Positions 8,335-15,480 of a stretch of DNA of 47,233 nucleotides are shown in pieces. A model generated the notes under the pieces. The model had not been told where the DNA came from. It saw only the letters and a list, made by a program, of their open reading frames with translations, and searched no databases. The DNA comes from Nonomuraea aurantiaca (GTDB taxonomy: Bacteria; Actinomycetota; Actinomycetes; Streptosporangiales; Streptosporangiaceae). A program made the translations under genes and the position numbers. The stretch's first letter is position 1. The number at the start of each line of letters is the position of its first letter. The stretch covers positions 1 to 47,233 of the forward strand of contig NZ_JAIWNB010000047.1 of NCBI RefSeq assembly GCF_020215705.1, read 5' to 3'.

Positions 8335-8964
8335 TCAGAAACATTCGGGCTCGGTACGGCCGATGGCCAGGCGCGTTCCCTGAGCCTGGAGGGAACCGCT
8401 GATCACCGCCCAGGACCGCGCCTTGACGTTCTCGACGGTGAAGCCGATGGCTTGCAGGCCGTCGTCGCCGAGGGCGCCGACGACTCCGGGGACGGCGTCC
8501 AAGCTGGCGGCGTCCCGGTTGATCTGCAGCTTGCCGAAGTTGAGGTCGGCGCTGACCGAGGTGGCCGACAGTCTCAGATCGCTGACCCGGACAGACCCAG
8601 CCTGCGCCGGGGAGCTCAGCCGCAGAACGAACCGGCCGAGCGGCGTGGCGATCTGTGAGGACTGGCAAAGGCCCCACACACGGCCGGCATTGACGGCCAC
8701 CACCGTGACCGGGTGCTTGCGGCCGTCGGCCGATGTGACCACGGCCGGGTAGGTCACGTACCCGTTGCCTTCGATCCGGTTCGCCGAGACCTTCATGTCG
8801 CGGCCGGACACCGCGAACGACGCGGCGAGCGTGCCCTGGCTGATGGCCACCAGCAGCGCCCCAGTCACCGTGAGGGAGGCCGCGAGTGTGGCCGCGAAGC
8901 GCCCCCACCGCAGGCTCGCTCGAGGGAGGTGGCCCGCGTTGCGGCCTTGGTACTTCAGTGGCAT
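8335..8964 (-). CDS. DUF6230 family exported protein
   Basis: 209 residues from MPLKYQGRNAGHLPRAS. It has an N-terminal membrane or signal segment (FAATLAASLTVTGALLVAISQG) followed by an extracytoplasmic domain with ASFAVSGRDMKVSANRIEG and a Cys near the end. This pattern matches DUF6230. A TTG three codons upstream is possible, but AGGAAAGG lies 12 bases before the ATG chosen. It is divergent from the prenyl-synthase fusion gene with about 100 bp between them, so the two operons share a promoter region. Confidence 0.78.
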   Translation of the reverse strand: MPLKYQGRNAGHLPRASLRWGRFAATLAASLTVTGALLVAISQGTLAASFAVSGRDMKVSANRIEGNGYVTYPAVVTSADGRKHPVTVVAVNAGRVWGLCQSSQIATPLGRFVLRLSSPAQAGSVRVSDLRLSATSVSADLNFGKLQINRDAASLDAVPGVVGALGDDGLQAIGFTVENVKARSWAVISGSLQAQGTRLAIGRTEPECF

Positions 8965-9066
8965 AGCTGTCAACAGCCTTTCCTAGAACCCGACCCCCAC
9001 AATTGCATAGAGTGACGGTCTGTTTACGCAGAAGTGAAGATCGTTATGGTTCTAGAAGGGGCGGAT

Positions 9067-11319
9067 ATGGCGCGTTCGGGCAGGTCCTGGCGGCGTGGCG
9101 ACTCGACCGAACGCGCGACGGCGGCGCCTGATCTGGGGGTGGACGGTCCTCCGTGTCCACAGATCGGCACGGAGGTGTGGTGGTTCAACACCCGGCTGCA
9201 CGACGGCGACGCAGAGTTCGGGCTGGTGTTCTACCTGATGCGCCATCAAGCGACGCGAGGTGATGGCACGCGGCTGGACTCGCACGCCGTGGCGTGGTTT
9301 CGAAGTGATCCGACAGCCGCCTCCCACATCGGCGAGACGTGGCTGGACTCAGGCGCCGTGGAACTGGCCCGGGCGGTCATCGGCACGGACAAGGCCATGG
9401 ACCCCCGGGTCCGGCGGGCCACCCTCGAAGCGCTGTCCCACAATCGACCACCCCTACCCGACCGGGAACTCCGCCGCCCTGTTCGTATCGGTGAACAAGG
9501 CCTGGATCTGGACTTTGGTGGTGTGGGGCGGTTGCGCATGGAAGATGACGGTTCCTACCTGGTCGAGGCCGACGGCGAGCACAGCGGTTTCACGCTGCGC
9601 CTCGTACCGGAGAAGGCCGCCATCGGATCGTTCGTCATCCGCGGGTTCGTCCCGGCCACCGCACGACGCTCCTCCCGCTGCGTGCCGCGCCTGGCGGTGA
9701 CAGGGTCCTTCCGCCGTGAGGAACGCACGATGGCCGTGAAGGGCCGAGGCTGGTATGAGCGAGCGGTCGGCGACCCCTGGCAGCATCCGCGACGAGGGCC
9801 GAACGCCCCCGACTCGGTGTGGAACCGGGGAGCTGGGTTGTGGCTCGACAACGGCTGGGAACTGGCCGTCACCCACGGAACGGACGCCCCCTTCACGAGC
9901 CCGGCGGTGGTGCTGTGCTCACCCGAGGGAGAACGCGTCGAGGCGGAAGCGGTCATGAGGGGCTCGCAGCCGTGGACGTCGCTGGCCACGCTCAACACCT
10001 ACGACACCCTCTGGGACGTGGAAGTCCCGCGGCTCCGGCTGAACCTGCGGGTGCGGGCATGGTTTCCCCAGCAGGAGATCCGGTCAATGATCTTCGGTGC
10101 GGGGATGCTGCAGGCACAAGCCGACGTCGAGGGCACCATGGCCGGTCGGCCCGTGCATGGTCAGGGGCTCCTCGCCGTCTTCCGCTCGACCCGGATCGTG
10201 GACTTCGAGCGTTTCATGACGAGCATCGGAGACTGCACCCGCGCCGAGATCGACCGGCTGTACCCCGAAGAACCCGACGCGGGGGCGCTGGCCGCGCTGA
10301 CCGGCCTCGAGGACCGGCCCCAACTGCTGGACGACGTGGGCGTCGCGGACCTGCATGCCGCATTGGTACAGCCGATCCGCCACGTGACGCGAGGAGTGAG
10401 TAAGAGCCTGCGGCCCTACATCATGACCGCTTCGCTCGGACTGCTCGGCGTCGACGGTGAGCGCTACCGGCCGCTGCTGGGCGCCGTCGAAATCCTGCAC
10501 TCGGCCGCCCTGATCGTCGACGACGTCGAAGACCGTTCTCCGATGCGCCGCGGCCGCCCGGCCGCCCACCTGGTGTTCGGTGAGCCCACCGCCATCAACG
10601 CCGGCAACGCCGCCTACTTCACCTTCGACCGCGTACTGTCGCGGCTGCTGCCCGCCGACGACCAGCTGCGGCTGCGCATCTACCAGGCCTACATGCAGGC
10701 CATGCGGGCCGTGCATGCCGGCCAAGCTCTGGACATCGCCGGCCATCAGAGTGCGATGGACACCGCCGTCGCCACCGGGAGGGCCGAACCACTACTGCGT
10801 CGCATCCGCATCGCCCACCGGCTCAAGACAGCGGCCGTCGCACGTTGCACAGCCGAGATCAGCGCGTACATAGCCAAGGCCTCTGAGGCGCGGAAGACGG
10901 CTCTGGCACACTACTTCGAAGCGGTCGGCCTGGCCTTCCAGATCAATGACGACCTGATGGACCTGCACGGTCTCAGCGCCCCGGCAGGTCCCGGCGGGCG
11001 TGCCTCCACCAAGCACACCGCGGAAGATCTACGTGCGGGCAAGGTCACCATGCCCCTGGCCCACGCTGTCGAACTCGTCCCCGCCGAACGCATGCGAGAG
11101 ATCTGGCGGACCGTACGGACGGGCGACACCGATCTCGGCACCGTCACCAAGATCGTCAAAACGCTGGAAGAGCACGGCGCGATCGACGCCTGCCGGCAGG
11201 AGGCCCACGATCTTATCGAGCAGGCCTGGGGACCCGTGCAGAGCCTGTTCCCCGTCACCTATCACTCCATCATGATGCGGGCTCTGGGCTCCTACGCCGC
11301 TCAACGCGAACGCGAGTAG
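9067..11319 (+). CDS. CrtC/AttH lipocalin-like domain fused to trans-prenyl diphosphate synthase
   Basis: 750 residues. About 1-390 resemble the CrtC/AttH lipocalin-like family (carotenoid hydratases and related tailoring enzymes): WWFNTRLHDGDAEFGLVFYL at the start and KGRGWYERAVGDPW near 228, the GWYER-type signature. About 430-750 form an all-alpha prenyl synthase with both Asp-rich motifs, D485-D-V-E-D489 followed by RSPMRRGRPAAH, and D628-D-L-M-D632. The frame is unbroken. The ATG at 9067 is preceded by GAAGGGG; an in-frame GTG at 9034 is an alternative. Inference: the C-terminal half makes a C15-C25 prenyl diphosphate (length not readable), which the terpene synthase at 12527 may use; the N-terminal half may hydrate or cyclise the product. 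No signal peptide, so cytoplasmic. Confidence 0.85.
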   Translation: MARSGRSWRRGDSTERATAAPDLGVDGPPCPQIGTEVWWFNTRLHDGDAEFGLVFYLMRHQATRGDGTRLDSHAVAWFRSDPTAASHIGETWLDSGAVELARAVIGTDKAMDPRVRRATLEALSHNRPPLPDRELRRPVRIGEQGLDLDFGGVGRLRMEDDGSYLVEADGEHSGFTLRLVPEKAAIGSFVIRGFVPATARRSSRCVPRLAVTGSFRREERTMAVKGRGWYERAVGDPWQHPRRGPNAPDSVWNRGAGLWLDNGWELAVTHGTDAPFTSPAVVLCSPEGERVEAEAVMRGSQPWTSLATLNTYDTLWDVEVPRLRLNLRVRAWFPQQEIRSMIFGAGMLQAQADVEGTMAGRPVHGQGLLAVFRSTRIVDFERFMTSIGDCTRAEIDRLYPEEPDAGALAALTGLEDRPQLLDDVGVADLHAALVQPIRHVTRGVSKSLRPYIMTASLGLLGVDGERYRPLLGAVEILHSAALIVDDVEDRSPMRRGRPAAHLVFGEPTAINAGNAAYFTFDRVLSRLLPADDQLRLRIYQAYMQAMRAVHAGQALDIAGHQSAMDTAVATGRAEPLLRRIRIAHRLKTAAVARCTAEISAYIAKASEARKTALAHYFEAVGLAFQINDDLMDLHGLSAPAGPGGRASTKHTAEDLRAGKVTMPLAHAVELVPAERMREIWRTVRTGDTDLGTVTKIVKTLEEHGAIDACRQEAHDLIEQAWGPVQSLFPVTYHSIMMRALGSYAAQRERE

Positions 11320-11504
11320 GGCTCTCGGCATGCGAAGGGGTTCGTGAACCGGCCACGTTGACCCTTGACCTTGACTCCGTCTACGCCCCCGCCGGGCGAC
11401 CTGCTCGCGGGCGGCGCTCAGCGATGAACGCGGCCGATGTCCCGGCGCCGCTTGAAGGAGCCTTTCCGCAGGCCCGTTCTTGACGACGGCTCACTGGCAA
11501 GCCC

Positions 11505-11545
11505 ATCATCACCTATATAACTTAAAGTAGTTTAGCGATTACGAT
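11505..11545 (+). promoter_or_regulatory. AT-rich promoter-like stretch
   Basis: In otherwise GC-rich DNA this segment contains TATATAACTTAAAGTAG and TTTAGCGATTACGATT, some 60-100 bp before the SGNH hydrolase. A TATAAC near 11515 could be a -10 box. Upstream, at 11358-11375, TTGAC occurs three times in 18 bp. The 288-bp gap 11320-11607 has no other content I can name. Confidence 0.4.
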
Positions 11546-11607
11546 TGGTGAAGATCACGGCGTGTCACGCGATGCCCGACACGACCGGAACCGGAAGGAG
11601 ACAGGAC

Positions 11608-12363
11608 ATGACGCCGCACACACCAACCGACGTCATCAAGGTGATGATCGTGGGGGATTCGATCAGTCACGGCAGCAGCGGGGACTGGACGTGGCGCTAC
11701 CGGCTCTACAAGCACCTGCGCCACCATGGGGTGAGCCTGGACCTGGTCGGGCCGAAAAACGACCTGGACGCCATCACCACGGCCCAGAGCGGCGACGGTG
11801 ATCGAAGCTACGCCGATCCCGACTTCGACACCGACCACGACGCGCAGTGGGGACGGCCCTACTGCGTGGAGATGAACGAGATCGCCGCCAAGGTCGCCCA
11901 GCACCGCCCGGACTACCTGCTGGTACTGCTCGGCATCAATGACCTGTTCTGGTACGAGCACGGCGTGGAGCAGAACGAGGCGAACCTGCGCACCTTCATC
12001 GGCAACGCCCGCGCCGGCAACCCGGCGCTGCGCCTGGTGCTGGGCACCTTGCTGGACACCCACAAGGCCACACACGACCCCCTCTTCAACGCCCGGGTCT
12101 CCGACTTCAACCGGCAGCTGATCCTGGTCGCCAACGACCTGCAGACCCAGCCGTCCCCCATCGTCATCGCCGCCACCCACGCCGAATTCGTCGCCTCCGC
12201 CCACACCTGGGACGGCACCCACCCCAACGCCCAAGGCGAACTACGGATCGCCGCCGCCTTCGCCGACACCCTGGCCGGCCAGTTCAAGATCGGCGCCCCC
12301 TACCCCCGCCCGTTCCCCACCGTCACCGAGATACTCCCCACCGCCAAGACCGTCACCCCCTGA
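11608..12363 (+). CDS. SGNH/GDSL-family hydrolase
   Basis: 251 residues. The ATG follows GGAAGGAG by 8 bases. SGNH blocks are present in order: GDSISHG with nucleophile Ser18 (block I), a Gly-containing middle block, LLGINDL (block III, G-x-N-D), and D202-G-T-H205 (block V, Asp and His of the triad). There is no signal peptide, so an intracellular esterase or deacylase is likely, unlike the many secreted GDSL lipases. It lies between the prenyl-synthase fusion and the terpene synthase on the same strand, so it may remove an acyl group in the same pathway (inference). Confidence 0.85.
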   Translation: MTPHTPTDVIKVMIVGDSISHGSSGDWTWRYRLYKHLRHHGVSLDLVGPKNDLDAITTAQSGDGDRSYADPDFDTDHDAQWGRPYCVEMNEIAAKVAQHRPDYLLVLLGINDLFWYEHGVEQNEANLRTFIGNARAGNPALRLVLGTLLDTHKATHDPLFNARVSDFNRQLILVANDLQTQPSPIVIAATHAEFVASAHTWDGTHPNAQGELRIAAAFADTLAGQFKIGAPYPRPFPTVTEILPTAKTVTP

Positions 12364-12526
12364 CAAAGCCCGGAGCGATCCCAGCAACCGCCGCCGGACC
12401 GACGGTGTCCGCCCCTTCGAAGAGAGCCGAAACGGCTGCCTGATCATGCATGAGGGCCGCATGAACACCCCAAGAATCACCACGATCGGACAGCGCACTG
12501 ACGAGCAAGAACCGAAAGGGCCGATC

Positions 12527-13549
12527 ATGAGCCAGTACATTCCGGCCTTGCGCACAGGCGGAGCCGGTCAACGACTCGAAGGGCACACGCTGGAATCTCA
12601 CGAGCTCTGGGGAATGGCGTTCTGGCATCTATGTAGACTCGGTCAGAAATTGCCGATGCCGCCGAAAGCCGATACGCTGCGCTACAACGCCCCTCCTGAT
12701 CTGGAATTCTTTGAGGAATTCTATCGATGGTATCAAAGGTACGCGTTCACCCGGCATTTCGAGCCGCGGCAGATGAGAGATCAGGTACATGATTCCGTCA
12801 TGGTGTTTCCGAAGGTCCGAGACTTCGACATGCTGGCCACGCTGACGCATGTAATACTCCTCTGCTTTTATGTCGACGACAATCGAAGGCGCCTGAACAT
12901 CGCGGCCCTGCTGGACGACAGCTCCGCCGATCAGGTGTTTTATGAGCTCACGGAACACATTCGGCAGGATATTCCGCAGGAGTACGCCGGCTTCCACGAC
13001 ACCTTCATGGAGTTCTGCGCCGCGAACCTGCTTCAGAGTAAGGCCAGGAGCAGCAAGTTCCTGTACTACCGGGTCAAACCAACAACGATGGGCGTGTATC
13101 CCACGTTCTACGTTCTGTGGGCGCTTCGCGGACTTCCGTTCGACGCCTTTCGCGCTCCCCGGTTCCAGTACTTCGTAGAGCACCTGGAACTTGACATGGC
13201 GATGGTCAATGACCGGTACTCGCTCGCCAAGGAAGGACGGGATAGCGCATGGAACGATATCGCCACATCCCAGCTCAGCGAGGAAGAACATGATCGCATC
13301 GTGGATGCCAACTACGCCCGCGTGATCACCGCGTTGGGCGAGTTGCTGAGCAAAGAGGACGAGGCATCGCTCGTGGCCGCCTACCTGGAATGCAAAATGT
13401 GCCTCGACGCCACCAAGAGCTGGGAGGAAATCTCCCCGAGATACACCACTGCCGAAGACCGCCAGCCTCTCCATGGAACTTTCCAACGCGGCCCGACAGG
13501 GCTGGGGACAAGCGGTATTCGTATCGCGTTGCAGCCCGAACGGCGGTGA
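12527..13549 (+). CDS. class I terpene synthase
   Basis: 340 residues. The metal-binding NSE triad is complete: N228-D-R-Y-S232-L-A-K-E236. Arg182 lies exactly 46 residues upstream, the spacing of the pyrophosphate-sensor Arg in bacterial terpene synthases, and an R305-Y306 pair lies about 80 downstream. The first Asp motif is Y-V-D117-D118-N-R-R-R and lacks the usual third acidic residue. The start is chosen at MSQYIPALRT; an ATG at 12446 in frame would add 27 unlikely residues. The fusion gene upstream could supply the substrate. AT-richer codons in 12600-13300 hint at a different origin from its neighbours. Product unknown. Confidence 0.88.
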   Translation: MSQYIPALRTGGAGQRLEGHTLESHELWGMAFWHLCRLGQKLPMPPKADTLRYNAPPDLEFFEEFYRWYQRYAFTRHFEPRQMRDQVHDSVMVFPKVRDFDMLATLTHVILLCFYVDDNRRRLNIAALLDDSSADQVFYELTEHIRQDIPQEYAGFHDTFMEFCAANLLQSKARSSKFLYYRVKPTTMGVYPTFYVLWALRGLPFDAFRAPRFQYFVEHLELDMAMVNDRYSLAKEGRDSAWNDIATSQLSEEEHDRIVDANYARVITALGELLSKEDEASLVAAYLECKMCLDATKSWEEISPRYTTAEDRQPLHGTFQRGPTGLGTSGIRIALQPERR

Positions 13550-13624
13550 TGCAGATTCGCCGGTCGACGCCAACCGGGGCAAAGCCTGGCGGTGCCCAGC
13601 CTTGCGTGGCGCGGGGGCCACTTG

Positions 13625-13688
13625 GATGTTCACGGGGATGTCCGCGCGGATGTTCAAAACGCGCAGCGTGAACAGCCGCGTGAACATC
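13625..13688. repeat. nested direct and inverted repeats
   Basis: GATGTTCACG (13625-13634) and CGTGAACATC (13679-13688) are a perfect 10-bp inverted pair. Between them lie a second GATGTTCA and a second CGTGAACA, so the motif GTTCACG or its complement occurs four times in 64 bp. It could fold as nested hairpins or bind a regulator repeatedly. Confidence 0.6.
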
Positions 13689-13830
13689 GACCCGGGCCTC
13701 CTACGCGCGTGTGCATGTAGGAGGGGGGCAGGGGTGGCGAGGCCCCACCACGCCACGTCGCGCTGGCGGAGGACCGCGCCCACGCTCGCGTGGCGTCGCA
13801 AGACCACAATGCACTGCCCCCGCCCCACAG

Positions 13831-13851
13831 CCCTCCGCACAGCGCGGAGGG
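13831..13851. terminator. GC hairpin, possible bidirectional terminator
   Basis: CCCTCCGC-ACAGC-GCGGAGGG forms a perfect 8-bp stem with a 5-base loop between convergent genes (terpene synthase on plus, remnant at 13884 on minus). There is no T-tract, which is common for actinomycete terminators. Confidence 0.55.
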
Positions 13852-13883
13852 CCCGTCAGTAGCACCGGATTCCCGTTCGGGGG

Positions 13884-14205
13884 TTACTCAGCTCCCGCCT
13901 CATCCGCCTGTTCTGCGGGCACCAGCTGCACCGTGACGACGGTGCGGTACACGCGTGCGGACTCGAACAAGGTGTTGATGACGTCGCTGACGTGCTCGGC
14001 GCGCGAACTGCTGAGCCGCGTCCGCCACGTCCAGGTGCTCGGATCCCACTCCATGACCAACTTGATCATCGCCTTTTGGCGCTCGAACTCCTCCGGCTTC
14101 AGGTCGGTGTTGGAGCGAGCCGTCAAGATCACGTCGAATGGCGTCCATGATGTCGTTGTACGCCGCAGCGCCGACAGTGGATGAGAGCTTTGCGATGGCC
14201 GGAGG
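13884..14205 (-). pseudogene. unrecognised protein, frameshifted
   Basis: The longest credible stretch is FDVILTARSNTDLKPEEFERQ followed by KLVMEWDPSTWTWRTRLS and EHVSDVINTLFESARVYRT, ending at 13884. In another frame just upstream, AIAKLSSTVGAAAYNDIMDAI reads well, so a frameshift near 14140 probably split one gene. Composition is protein-like, but I do not recognise the family. Upstream to 14453 only low-complexity Pro/Arg frames remain. Confidence 0.45.
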
Positions 14206-14453
14206 GCAAGCGCGCCCGGGCCCCGCGGGACCTGGCCCACAACCCAAGGCCTGCCCCGATGCTGACTGTCCGGACACGTCGCCGCCGACGCCGTCCAGCA
14301 CGCCGCCCGCCACCTGGCCGCCGCTATCAACGCCAAGTAGCGGTGCGCGGTGTACGCAGACCTGAGACGGACTCCCGGCCCCCGGACGGGGCCGGGCGAC
14401 TGACGTGACCACCGCCAGCAGCGGCTGAGGTCGACGACGTACGTCCCGCCTGG

Positions 14454-15047
14454 CTATCGCTGGCAACGCCCGAAGTCGACGACGTACGTCCCGCCGCCTG
14501 CGGCCCCCGCGCCGGCCGGGTCAGCCGACCCTGCCGCGACTCCGATGCCGAGGTCTCTCAGCGTCGGGCTCAGGACGATCTGGCGGTGGCCGTACGTGCT
14601 GACGTTCACCCACCAGTTGACGGCGGCCCGCGCCGTGCCGTAGCCGGTGCCCCAGCCGGTGTAGGTGGTCTCGGAGTAGGCCCACGACACCGGGTTCGGG
14701 CAGTAACCCGCGCCGGTGATGCGACTGTACGGCGTCGAGCCAGTCTGCGGATTGGTGTGCGAGTCGGCGCCGGGCCGCCACCACTTCAGGCGCGCCGCCG
14801 CAGCGGCGTGCGACGTCGCCGCCGAGTCGAGCGGGCTGTTGCGGGTGAGTGCGGCCAGCCCGACCTTGGCGCGTTCGGCGTCGATGAGGCAGTGCACCGC
14901 CTGGCCAACCAGGGCGAGGTTGCCGCTGGTTGGAGCCACGTCGTAGTACGCGGCCGCGGCGGCGCACCCCGGCGCGGCCGCGTACGCCGGGGCGGCGCTC
15001 ACGAACGGGACGACCATTAAGGCAGCCAGACCTATGGTGCGAATCAT
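14454..15047 (-). CDS. secreted CAP-superfamily (SCP/PR-1-like) protein
   Basis: 197 residues with AAAGGAG six bases before the ATG (MIRTIGLAALMVV). A signal peptide ends at AYA. The CAP domain follows: VHCLIDAERAKVGLAALTRNSPLDSAA, SHTNPQTGSTPYSRI, and YGHRQIVLSPTLRDLGIGVA, the bacterial CAP pattern. Bacterial CAP proteins are extracellular; their biochemical role is mostly unknown. It has paired Cys residues (CPNP and the C-terminal CQR). It is monocistronic, and the 300 bp upstream to 15347 show no gene. Confidence 0.88.
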   Translation of the reverse strand: MIRTIGLAALMVVPFVSAAPAYAAAPGCAAAAAYYDVAPTSGNLALVGQAVHCLIDAERAKVGLAALTRNSPLDSAATSHAAAAARLKWWRPGADSHTNPQTGSTPYSRITGAGYCPNPVSWAYSETTYTGWGTGYGTARAAVNWWVNVSTYGHRQIVLSPTLRDLGIGVAAGSADPAGAGAAGGGTYVVDFGRCQR

Positions 15048-15347
15048 AGTGATCTCCTTTGACGATCGGATGCTCATGCCTAGTGAAAGGGCGGCCTCAG
15101 GTGCGCGCATGAGTAGCCCCTACTCAGCCGCAGCTCTCGCGCAGATCGAGACTCCATCGCCGTCCAGCTCATCGCAGTAGGCCCCCCGCCCGGTCATCGC
15201 CATGACCAGCGTCACCCTCCAACCTCACACGGCGGCCGGCCGACGCCGACAAGGGCTGGCTAGCCGTGGTCGGCCCCCATCACGTTCCGACCCGGGTGAG
15301 CCTGATCGCCGTGCACGAGCGGCAACGTCGAGTTCTTCGGTGTACCC
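15048..15347. other. 300-bp stretch upstream of the Tn3 element, no gene seen
   Basis: Frames here are short and Arg/Pro-rich. I see no start signal, RNA structure or conserved motif. Its right edge is the first G of the Tn3-type terminal repeat at 15348. Confidence 0.5.
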
Positions 15348-15391
15348 GGGGGCGAGGAGCCGGCGGACAGCCGTTGGCGCTGAGAACGATC
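15348..15391 (+). repeat. left terminal inverted repeat of Tn3-type element
   Basis: Starts GGGGGCGAGGAGCCGG, with core ACAGCCGTTGGCGCTGAG, ending ACGATC. It differs from the right end (22203-22246) at four of 44 positions and also matches the end at 37163-37206. The transposase start lies 90 bp inside. Confidence 0.85.
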
Positions 15392-15480
15392 AAGACGCAC
15401 TCACGGGTGAAACATCCTCACTTGTAACGCGTCGATCACTATGAGTTGATCCCCGCCGATATGGTCCTACCGTGCGGGCT

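Larger units (their letters stand above)
13550..13883. other. 334-bp intergenic region with repeat cluster and hairpin
   Basis: No gene is supportable here. It holds a nested repeat cluster at 13625-13688 and a terminator-like hairpin at 13831-13851, described separately. Confidence 0.6.
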
